This document shows, one piece after another, positions 57,999 through 64,000 of a DNA stretch of 64,000 nt. Each line of letters begins with the position of its first letter. Position 1 is the stretch's first letter. A program made the position numbers and the translations under genes. The notes beneath the pieces are model-generated. The model was not told the origin of the DNA. It was given only the letters and a program-made list of their open reading frames with translations, and did not search any database. Source of the stretch: Streptomyces sp. NBC_00237. Lineage in GTDB: Bacteria; Actinomycetota; Actinomycetes; Streptomycetales; Streptomycetaceae. Location of the stretch: NCBI RefSeq assembly GCF_026342435.1, contig NZ_JAPEMT010000003.1, forward strand, positions 124,001 through 188,000, in the 5' to 3' direction.

Positions 57999-58394
57999 TC
58001 AGGGGCGGCGCGTCGCCAGTACGCAGAATTCGTTGCCCTCCGGATCTGCGAGCGTCACCCAGCTCTCCTCGCCCGTCTGGCCGACGTCGGCGGGGCGGGC
58101 GCCGAGCCCGAGCAGGCGGCGGACCTCTTCGTCCTGGCTGGTGTCGGTGGGGTTGACGTCGATGTGGAGCCTGTTCTTGACGGTCTTGCTCTCGGGCACG
58201 CGGACGAACGCCAGCGTCGGCGGTACGGGACCCGGCCGGTCGATCCCCTCGGGCACCTCGGACGAGCCGATCGAGATGTACTCGTCCTCGCCCTCCTTGG
58301 CCTGCACTTCGTAGCCGAGGACCGCGCACCAGAACCGGGCGAGTCCGACGGGGTCGGCGCAGTCGATCGAGAGCTCGGTGAACTTGCTGGTCAT
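57999..58394 (-). CDS. VOC-family (glyoxalase/dioxygenase fold) protein
   Basis: 131 residues. The N-terminal FTELSIDCADPVGLARFWCAVLGYEV, central RLHIDVNPTDTSQDEEVRRLLGLGA and C-terminal WVTLADPEGNEFCVL follow the two-module betaalphabetabetabeta pattern of VOC proteins used for small-molecule binding or metal-dependent lyase chemistry. Metal-ligand positions are not certain. The final stretch overlaps nothing. Convergent with the Imm49-like gene. Confidence 0.9.
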   Translation of the reverse strand: MTSKFTELSIDCADPVGLARFWCAVLGYEVQAKEGEDEYISIGSSEVPEGIDRPGPVPPTLAFVRVPESKTVKNRLHIDVNPTDTSQDEEVRRLLGLGARPADVGQTGEESWVTLADPEGNEFCVLATRRP

Positions 58395-58735
58395 GCGAGG
58401 GCCTCCGGAGTCGGCAGCAGGTGGGGCGTGCCACAGGGTAGCCAGCCGGGGTGTCAGGGGCAGGCCGTACGCTTCTTACGCCTCACCGGCCGTGTTCTGG
58501 AGCTCCTCCGCACCCGCCCCGACCTCGCCGCACGGCGGGCCGCGTTGATACGCGGCCCGGGCCTGCCGGGCCGGGCGAAACGGGAGGTGGCAGGGCTGAG
58601 GTGCAAGTCCCAGGGTGCATGACACGATGACGGCCGGAGGCCGCACGAGCAGGGCCGCACGAGCGGGGCCGGACAGGCAGGCAAGCCGGACCAGCAGGGC
58701 GAGCGGGACGTGCAGGACGAGACGAGAGGACATCC
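58395..58735. other. 341-bp spacer with a 14-bp triplet repeat
   Basis: No supported gene. 58639-58680 is a 3 x 14-bp repeat (GGCCGCACGAGCAG, GGCCGCACGAGCGG, GGCCGGACAGGCAG), and the text up to 58720 continues with similar GC-AG runs. A plus-strand frame (LTGRVLELLRTRPDLAARRAALI, 58479-58550) looks mildly protein-like and may be a trace of a lost gene. Confidence 0.4.
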
Positions 58736-60265
58736 ATGACCGCCACCGTCAGCTTCGAGGGCAGCGAGACCGCGCCCCATGAACTTGAGTCCAGGGCAAG
58801 GAAGTTGGCGGGCGGACTCTACGCGCTCGGACTGCGCGCGGGCGACGTCGTCGCGGTGCTGCTGCGCAACGACGCCGCGTACGTCGACGTCATGCTCGCC
58901 TGCCGCCTCGGCGGCTTCCACTTCTGCCCCCTGAACTGGCACTTCACCCCCACCGAACTCGCCTACATCATCGAGGACTGCGGCGCCGAAGCCGTCCTCG
59001 GCAACACGGACCTGCTGGCTGCGGCACGCGACGCGCTTCCCGAGGGCCTCACCGTCCTCGCGGTAGGAGACCGCCCTGCGGAGCCGTTCCTCGCCTACGA
59101 GCCTTGGCTCGCCCAACAGGCCGACTACGAAGGGCCGTTGGTGTCCCCCGGCGGTCACATGGCCTACACCTCCGGCACCACGGGACGCCCCAAGGGCGTC
59201 GTCCGCGCTCCCGTGCCCGTCGAGGAGATAGACGACTTCCGCAACCGCACCCTCACCGTCCTCGGGCAGGTCTACGGACTACGGCCCGGATGCCGCGCCC
59301 TGATGACGGCCCCGCTCTACCACAGCGCCCCGAGCATGTTCGCCCAGTACGCTGCCCTCGCCGCCGACCTGTTCGTCATCGCCCCGCGCTTCGACGCCGA
59401 GCAGACCCTCGCCCTGGTCGAACGCCACCGCATCGACGCTCTCTACTGCGTACCGACCATGTACGTAAGGCTGTTGAAGCTTCCGCGCGAGGTGCGCGAG
59501 CGGTACGACCTCTCCTCGCTGCGCTTCGTCGGCTCCACCGGAGCGCCCTGCGCACCGGAGGTGAAGAAGGCCCTCATCGACTGGCTCGGCCCGATCGTGC
59601 ACGAGACGTACGCCTCCAGTGAGACCGGGTACATCACCGTCATCGACTCCGTCGAGGCCCTGGAGCGGCCCGGCAGCGTCGGCCGACCGCTGGGCGACGC
59701 GCAGATCCGGGTCGTCGACGAGAACGGCAAGGACTGCGCACCCGGTGAGGTCGGTGTCCTGTACGTACGCCAGCCCGCGCACACGGACTTCACCTACCAG
59801 GGCCGTCCGGAGGCCCGCGAGGAGGCGGGCCTCGACGGGCTCGTCTCGGTCGGCGACATGGGCTACCTCGACGACGACGGCTACCTCTACATCTGCGACC
59901 GCGCCGTCGACATGGTCATCTCCGGCGGGGTCAACATCTACCCGGCCGAGATCGAGGCCGCTCTGCTGGGCCGTCCCGGCGTCCTGGACTGCGCGGTCTT
60001 CGGCATACCCGACCCCGAGTTCGGCGAACGCCTCCACGCCCTCGTCCAACCGGAACCGGACACCGCACTCGACCCCGACCATCTGCGCGAGTCCCTGCGC
60101 ACCACCCTCGCGGGCTTCAAGGTCCCCCGCACCCTCGACCTCGTCTCCGATCTGCCGCGCGACCCCAACGGCAAGATCGCCAAGCACCGCATCCGGGCCG
60201 CGTACGCAGCCGAGAACGCGCAGGCGGCGACGCCTCCTGCCGGGGGCTCCGTCCGCACTCCCTGA
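58736..60265 (+). CDS. Acyl-CoA synthetase / AMP-dependent ligase
   Basis: 509 residues. Adenylation motifs: AYTSGTTGRPKGVV (P-loop, A3), ETYASSETGYIT (A5-like), GDMGYLDDDGYLYICDRAVDMVISGGVNIYPAEIE (A7-A8 hinge) and PRDPNGKIAKHRIR with the catalytic Lys (A10). It activates a carboxylic acid as acyl-AMP and then probably acyl-CoA. The N-terminus lacks the usual first ~30 residues. Encoded upstream of a KAS III-like enzyme on the same strand, which could use the activated acyl group. Confidence 0.93.
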   Translation: MTATVSFEGSETAPHELESRARKLAGGLYALGLRAGDVVAVLLRNDAAYVDVMLACRLGGFHFCPLNWHFTPTELAYIIEDCGAEAVLGNTDLLAAARDALPEGLTVLAVGDRPAEPFLAYEPWLAQQADYEGPLVSPGGHMAYTSGTTGRPKGVVRAPVPVEEIDDFRNRTLTVLGQVYGLRPGCRALMTAPLYHSAPSMFAQYAALAADLFVIAPRFDAEQTLALVERHRIDALYCVPTMYVRLLKLPREVRERYDLSSLRFVGSTGAPCAPEVKKALIDWLGPIVHETYASSETGYITVIDSVEALERPGSVGRPLGDAQIRVVDENGKDCAPGEVGVLYVRQPAHTDFTYQGRPEAREEAGLDGLVSVGDMGYLDDDGYLYICDRAVDMVISGGVNIYPAEIEAALLGRPGVLDCAVFGIPDPEFGERLHALVQPEPDTALDPDHLRESLRTTLAGFKVPRTLDLVSDLPRDPNGKIAKHRIRAAYAAENAQAATPPAGGSVRTP

Positions 60266-60460
60266 CCGGCGCCGAAGTGCCGGTGGTCGGCGGTGCGCCG
60301 GACGGGTCGGGCCGGTTGCCGCAGGACACGACGGTCCGGCTGCGGGGGCGGCGAGGCAGGGATGTGGGGGCGTAACGTGGCATTCGTCCCGATGTCAACC
60401 CATGGGTGAACTGGCGAGGTGCGGGTGTCAGGCGAACTCTTCAACCCGGAAGCGGAATCC

Positions 60461-61492
60461 ATGCGGCCGAAGGAGGGCGCGACGGCGGTCGTCGAAGGAC
60501 TCGCGGGCTGGGTCCCGCCCCGCACGGTGCCCAACGACGCGCTGCCGTCCGCCTGGGAGGTCGACGACGCCTGGGTACGGCGGCGCACCGGCATCGCCGA
60601 ACGGCACTGGGCCGACCCGGGCACCTCCACCGGCGACCTCGCCCTCCGGGCCGCCGTACGCGCACTGGACGCCGCCGGGAACCCCCGTATCGACGCGGTC
60701 GTCCTGGCGACCTCCACCCCCGACCGGCCGATGCCCGCGATGGCCCCGGAACTCGCCGCCCGCCTCGGCCTCGGCCCTGTCGCCGCCTGGGACGTCTCCG
60801 CCGCGTGCAGCGGATTCGTGTACGCCCTGGCCACCGCGACCGGAGTACTCGCCTGCGGAATCGCCGAACGGGTTCTGCTCGTCGCGACGGAGGTCTACTC
60901 GACGCTGATCGCACCGGACGACCGCAGCGCCGGAGTCGTGTTCGCCGACGGCGCAGGGGCCGTGATCCTGGGACGCGGCGAACGCGGAGAGTCCGGCAGC
61001 GTCCTGGGCTTCGACCTCGGCAGCGACGGCACCGGGCACGGCCTCATCGAGGTCGCCGGAGGCGGCGCGCTGGAACGCTCCGAGCCCGAGCGCTTCGGCC
61101 CCGGCGACCGGCACTTCCGGATGGACGGACGCGAGGTCTTCCAGCACGCGGTCCTGCGGATGACCGCTTCCTCGCGGGCCGTGCTCGACAACGTCGGCTG
61201 GCGGACGGAGGACGTCGACCACTTCGTCGGACACCAGGCCAACGCCCGCATCCTCGGCGCCGTCGGCGACCGCCTGGGCGTCCCCGCCGAACGGCGGATC
61301 TCGAACATCGCCCGCGTCGGCAACACCGGAGCCGCCTCCATCCCCCTCGCCCTCGCCGACGCGGCGGCCCGCGACGAACTCCGCCCGGGAGCACGGGTAC
61401 TGCTCACCTCGTTCGGCGCCGGACTGACCTGGGGCTCGGCCGCCCTGGTGTGGCCGGACCTGGCCGGGGTGGCACGGGTGTCGGGCGTCTGA
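60461..61492 (+). CDS. 3-oxoacyl-ACP synthase III-like enzyme (KAS III/FabH family)
   Basis: 343 residues from ATG 60461; an in-frame GTG at 60419 would add 14. Catalytic Cys in WDVSAACSGFVYAL, His in HFVGHQANARIL, Asn in RVGNTGAASIP: the FabH triad. DDRSAGVVFADGAGAVIL and LLTSFGAGLTWGSA are also standard. It condenses acyl-CoA with malonyl-ACP or acts as an acyl transferase. It may take its starter from the ligase encoded upstream; the ACP/KAS pair at 47 kb is another possible partner. Confidence 0.9.
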   Translation: MRPKEGATAVVEGLAGWVPPRTVPNDALPSAWEVDDAWVRRRTGIAERHWADPGTSTGDLALRAAVRALDAAGNPRIDAVVLATSTPDRPMPAMAPELAARLGLGPVAAWDVSAACSGFVYALATATGVLACGIAERVLLVATEVYSTLIAPDDRSAGVVFADGAGAVILGRGERGESGSVLGFDLGSDGTGHGLIEVAGGGALERSEPERFGPGDRHFRMDGREVFQHAVLRMTASSRAVLDNVGWRTEDVDHFVGHQANARILGAVGDRLGVPAERRISNIARVGNTGAASIPLALADAAARDELRPGARVLLTSFGAGLTWGSAALVWPDLAGVARVSGV

Positions 61493-61508
61493 CCTGGGCG
61501 TACGGCCG

Positions 61509-61800
61509 TCAGGCCGCGCCCCGCACCGCCGTTTCGCGCGCCGCGCAGTACACGTCGGCGGCCTTGTCGCCGTAGTGGTATTAGGGGGCGGCCCCCACGA
61601 AGCCGTCGACGTGCCGGAACTGCTCCAGGGCCTCCGTCACGTCCACGAGGAGGGTGTTCACCGCCGCCACCAGGTTCGGGTGCGGACAGTCCTGCCGGGT
61701 CGCGTCGGTGTCGTTGTGCTCGAACCAGCTTTGCGGCGGGAGTACGGAGAGGAGCACGCCGGGCGCCGCAGCGGCGGCGGTACGGGAGAACTGCTCCGCC
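61509..61800 (-). pseudogene. Gene remnant interrupted by a nonsense codon
   Basis: On the minus strand HPNLVAAVNTLLVDVTEALEQFRHVDGFVGAAP ends at TAA (61581-61583), yet the same frame continues sensibly for 23 codons (YHYGDKAADVYCAARETAV) to TGA at 61509. Upstream of about 61800 the frame dissolves into an interspersed repeat, so the 5' part is missing. I do not recognise the parent family. Confidence 0.45.
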
Positions 61801-61850
61801 GACTGCGCCGAGCCGTGCCACTTGTGGCACCAGTACGGGAGCTCCGCCTG

Positions 61851-61894
61851 GTGCGCCTGCGGCGGGCCACCCCAGCCCCGCCCCTTCACCTAAA
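61851..61894 (-). repeat. Interspersed GC-rich element, copy 3
   Basis: Minus-strand TTTAGGTGAAGGGGCGGGG ... GCCCGCCGCAGGCGCAC, nearly the same as the copy at 39715-39757. It truncates the remnant at 61509-61800. Confidence 0.65.
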
Positions 61895-62287
61895 CCCTGC
61901 GGGGCGAGGGGGTGGTTGCTGTTACCGCCTGGGGCCACGCCCCTTGCCCCCTGCACGGGCTGCGCCTGCGCGTTCTCAAACGCTGGACGGGCTGAATCTC
62001 CCCGCCCGGGCTGCTTTTGCTCCCGAAGGGGGGTCCGGGGAACGGTGGAAGAAGGGTGCCCCCTGCACGAGTGCTGGGGGAGGGTAGAGGACCAGCCCCG
62101 CGCAGCGGAACCCGCACCATCCACCGGCCCGCGCCCCACGGCACCCCGCCAGGGCCACCACCCACGCCAAGGGGTCGGCCCACCTCGCCCCAACCTCCAT
62201 TGTCAGTGGTCGCGTCTATGTTCGTTACATGTCCCGCCGACCAGGCGGAACGACCCCCGAGGCGTGCCTCGGAGCAAAGGAGTTGGC
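61895..62287. other. 393-bp spacer with common Streptomyces intergenic text
   Basis: No gene. It includes TCAAACGCTGGACGGGCTGA (about 61976), a string met repeatedly between Streptomyces genes, and C-rich low-complexity DNA. The final part (62200-62225, TTGTCAGTGGTCGCGTCTAT) is less GC-rich and is the likely promoter for 62288; AAAGGAG at 62277-62283 is its RBS. Confidence 0.45.
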
Positions 62288-62809
62288 GTGTCGTCAGACA
62301 CCATTCCGCCCGACCGCGAGAGGTCGAGCACCACCCGCCTCCTCACCCCCGCCCGCCCCCGCAAACTCGCCAAGGTCCCCTTCGTGGAGCTGGCCGACGG
62401 CCGCCTCCAGGGCGTCGTCTCCAGCGGCTCCGACATCCAGCGGGTATACGTCTCCTCGGTCGCGGCCAAGAGCTACGCCTACACCTGCAGCACCAACAAC
62501 AACCGCCCTTGCGGCGGCCTCCGCAGCAGCTTCTGCAACCACCTTCGCGCGCTCATCAACGAAGCCGTCGTGCAGTACGGCGCCGACCGCGTCGCCCGCT
62601 ACCTCCGCATCGAGATCTCCACGGCGGAAGCCGTCGCCGCCGACCTCACCACGGCCATGACCACCACCCGCCCCTCCCTGGGCGAGTCGTCCGCCGCCGC
62701 CTCCGTCTTCAGCCGCTTCCTCCGCCACCTCGCCTACCTCGAACTCGCGTCGGTCAACGCCCCGTTGCCCGAGATGCACTGGTTCCCGCCGACCCGGGCG
62801 GTGGCGTGA
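62288..62809 (+). CDS. Small protein with SWIM-like zinc-finger pattern
   Basis: 173 residues from GTG 62288, with AAAGGAG 4 bp upstream. The central segment YTCSTNNNRPCGGLRSSFCNHLRAL has C-x7-C-x7-C-x-H spacing, close to a SWIM-type CxnCxH zinc site. N-terminal LTPARPRKLAKVPFVELADGRLQGVVSSGSDIQRVYVSSVAAKSYA and the helical C-terminus fit a DNA- or protein-binding role. Its stop overlaps the next start (TGATG). Exact family uncertain. Confidence 0.7.
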   Translation: MSSDTIPPDRERSSTTRLLTPARPRKLAKVPFVELADGRLQGVVSSGSDIQRVYVSSVAAKSYAYTCSTNNNRPCGGLRSSFCNHLRALINEAVVQYGADRVARYLRIEISTAEAVAADLTTAMTTTRPSLGESSAAASVFSRFLRHLAYLELASVNAPLPEMHWFPPTRAVA

Positions 62810-64000
62810 TGCGTGCGGATCTGCTGACCGAGGACATCGAAGGACTCGACGAAGCGCTGGCCGCCGTCGACGCCTTCGACCGCGTACTGGTGGAGGGACT
62901 GCTGCGTCCCGGCGCCGCCCAGGCCGCAGGCACGGCGGCCCTCGCCCAGGCCGTCTCCGGGACACCGCTGGCCGCGCGCGTCGCCGAGGCCGCCGAGAGA
63001 GCGGCGGGCGGGGCAGGCGGCGAGGACGACTTCGTCGCGCTCGCCGCAGCCCGCAGCGCGCTCCTCGGGTCCGTGCACGATGCGCTCATCGCCCGTGTCG
63101 ACGCGGCCACCGGCCGGGACGGGGCGAGGGAAGGGGAGGGGGAAGAAGCTGTCGACCGAAGTGGCTCGGACGTCGTGCCCGTGGCGAACGTGCCGGCCGC
63201 CGCCCGCTCCTGGCTCGCCGACCTGGCCCGTACGGGCTGGCGCGGGCTGGACCACGAGGCCGTCTCGGCTGCGGCACCCGTCATCTCCGCACTGCTCGCC
63301 GAGCCTCCGCTGCGACGGCTGGCGGCGCTGCTCGACGGCTTCGCCAACGAACTCGCCGCGTCCTGCCCGGGAGCGACCCTGGAGGAGTTCCCGGTGCGCC
63401 GCTGGGCCGACCTGTGGACGCGGGCCCTGCTCCTGACCGTTCCCGGAGCCGCCGCACCGGCCGCCACCCAGGTGGTCACCGGGCGTCTGCTGCCGCTCGG
63501 CGTCGACCTCCAGGAGCACGCCACCGCCGTACAGGCACAGGTGCACGCCGTGTTCGAGCCCGCCGACGGGTCGCCGTCGCGGCTCGTGCGGGCCAGTGTG
63601 TCGGCCCCGAAGCCGGACACCGTCGTCGGCGCGGGACTGTGGCAACTACTGCGCCCACACCTGTCGTTGTTGACCGCCGCAGGCGACGGCCGCTCCATGG
63701 ACCTCACCGACATGCCGGTCACCGCCGAGGGCGACCTCCTCTGGGACGACGCACGGGCGCGGACAGGCGAGCCCGCCGACCCGCTCACCACCGCACGCAT
63801 TGCCCTGCCCACCGCGACCGCCCCGCGCACCGCACCCCTGGACCGGCACCCGGCGCGCCTCGCCGTCCCCGTGTTCCTGGAGGGGTACGGCGCGGAGACA
63901 GACAGCGACGGCGATGCGGGCGGCGACGCGCTGGAGTTCGTCGTCGCGGGGCAGCGCCTGGGAGTGGACCTCGACCGGATTCCCACCGCAGGACCGCTCA
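62809..64000 (+). CDS. Large hypothetical protein, C-terminus outside window
   Basis: Open from ATG 62809 to the window edge (397 codons). Ala/Leu/Asp-rich and mostly helical: LAAVDAFDRVLVEGLLRPGAAQAAG, then a domain with RSWLADLARTGWRGLDHEAVSAAAPVISALLAEPPLRRLAALLDGFANELAAS and WADLWTRALLLTVPGA. No signal peptide or membrane segment. Translationally coupled to the SWIM-like gene. In other Streptomyces, SWIM zinc-finger genes sit with MoxR-type ATPase and VWA genes; this may be the start of such an operon, which only sequence beyond the window can show. Confidence 0.75.
   Translation, partial: MRADLLTEDIEGLDEALAAVDAFDRVLVEGLLRPGAAQAAGTAALAQAVSGTPLAARVAEAAERAAGGAGGEDDFVALAAARSALLGSVHDALIARVDAATGRDGAREGEGEEAVDRSGSDVVPVANVPAAARSWLADLARTGWRGLDHEAVSAAAPVISALLAEPPLRRLAALLDGFANELAASCPGATLEEFPVRRWADLWTRALLLTVPGAAAPAATQVVTGRLLPLGVDLQEHATAVQAQVHAVFEPADGSPSRLVRASVSAPKPDTVVGAGLWQLLRPHLSLLTAAGDGRSMDLTDMPVTAEGDLLWDDARARTGEPADPLTTARIALPTATAPRTAPLDRHPARLAVPVFLEGYGAETDSDGDAGGDALEFVVAGQRLGVDLDRIPTAGPL

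Noticed and set aside
58560..58625. tRNA-like or riboswitch-like fold before the acyl-CoA ligase
   Set aside because: No acceptor stem, anticodon arm or CCA end could be assembled, and no known riboswitch core was recognised.

Overview
The window is chromosomal DNA from a Streptomyces-like actinomycete. Evidence: G+C is very high throughout; nearly every codon in the recognisable genes ends in G or C; GTG starts and GTGA/ATGA stop-start overlaps are frequent; many products belong to families typical of this group (mycothiol-dependent isomerase family, LCP cell-wall ligase, DUF3224, DUF1203, DUF6194, DUF6247, Tat-exported cholesterol oxidase, GH18 chitinase with a DasR-like site). Most of the window is ordinary accessory or core-fringe gene content in short transcription units. 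No tRNA, rRNA, CRISPR array or phage block was seen.

Layout. 0-5 kb: a sensor kinase cut by the window edge, an MFS transporter, a PLP aminotransferase and an unrecognised protein. 5-8 kb: a metallohydrolase remnant, a lipoprotein, an unrecognised protein and a secreted matrixin protease that overlaps its neighbour in antisense. 8-13.2 kb: a cell-wall block in which a VanY-like D,D-carboxypeptidase is coupled to a membrane endonuclease/exonuclease/phosphatase-family protein, next to a VanR/VanS-like two-component system and a DacC-type D,D-carboxypeptidase. 13.3-15.2 kb: an HxlR regulator divergent from an MFS exporter, with a matching inverted-repeat operator.

15.3-22.3 kb is the most notable region: a complete Tn7-like transposon of 6,933 bp made only of tnsA, tnsB, tnsC and tniQ. 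It has matching terminal repeats and a perfect 5-bp target duplication (AGGTG). It sits two bases past the stop codon of the glyceraldehyde-3-phosphate dehydrogenase gene (gap), on the same strand. A perfect 19-bp hairpin that was evidently the terminator of gap now lies on the far side of the element. Orientation and spacing parallel Tn7 at glmS, but the apparent attachment gene is gap and there is no cargo.

22.3-40 kb: gap; an SGNH hydrolase; a GNAT acetyltransferase and a TetR regulator sharing an operator region; two DNA-alkylation repair-type proteins (AlkC-like, AlkZ-like); a serine beta-lactamase-fold hydrolase; a WYL regulator with a clear operator divergent from a DUF3224 protein; a DedA membrane protein; cholesterol oxidase; a double-HTH MerR regulator; an LCP protein; and an RNA 2',3'-cyclic phosphodiesterase. 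40-50 kb: a thioredoxin-fold protein lacking CxxC; a DasR-type regulated GH18 chitinase; a lipase-fold plus degenerate P450 pair; an ACP + ketosynthase pair divergent from a PlsC acyltransferase; a NUDIX hydrolase; and NAD synthetase. 50-64 kb: small accessory proteins, a possible toxin-antitoxin pair, several gene remnants, an ABC exporter, an Imm49-like protein, an acyl-CoA ligase, a KAS III-like enzyme, and the start of a cluster headed by a SWIM-like zinc-finger protein.

A second theme is decay and slippage. At least four degenerate gene fragments are visible, and 14-15-bp minisatellites repeatedly lie exactly at, or contain, gene stop codons.
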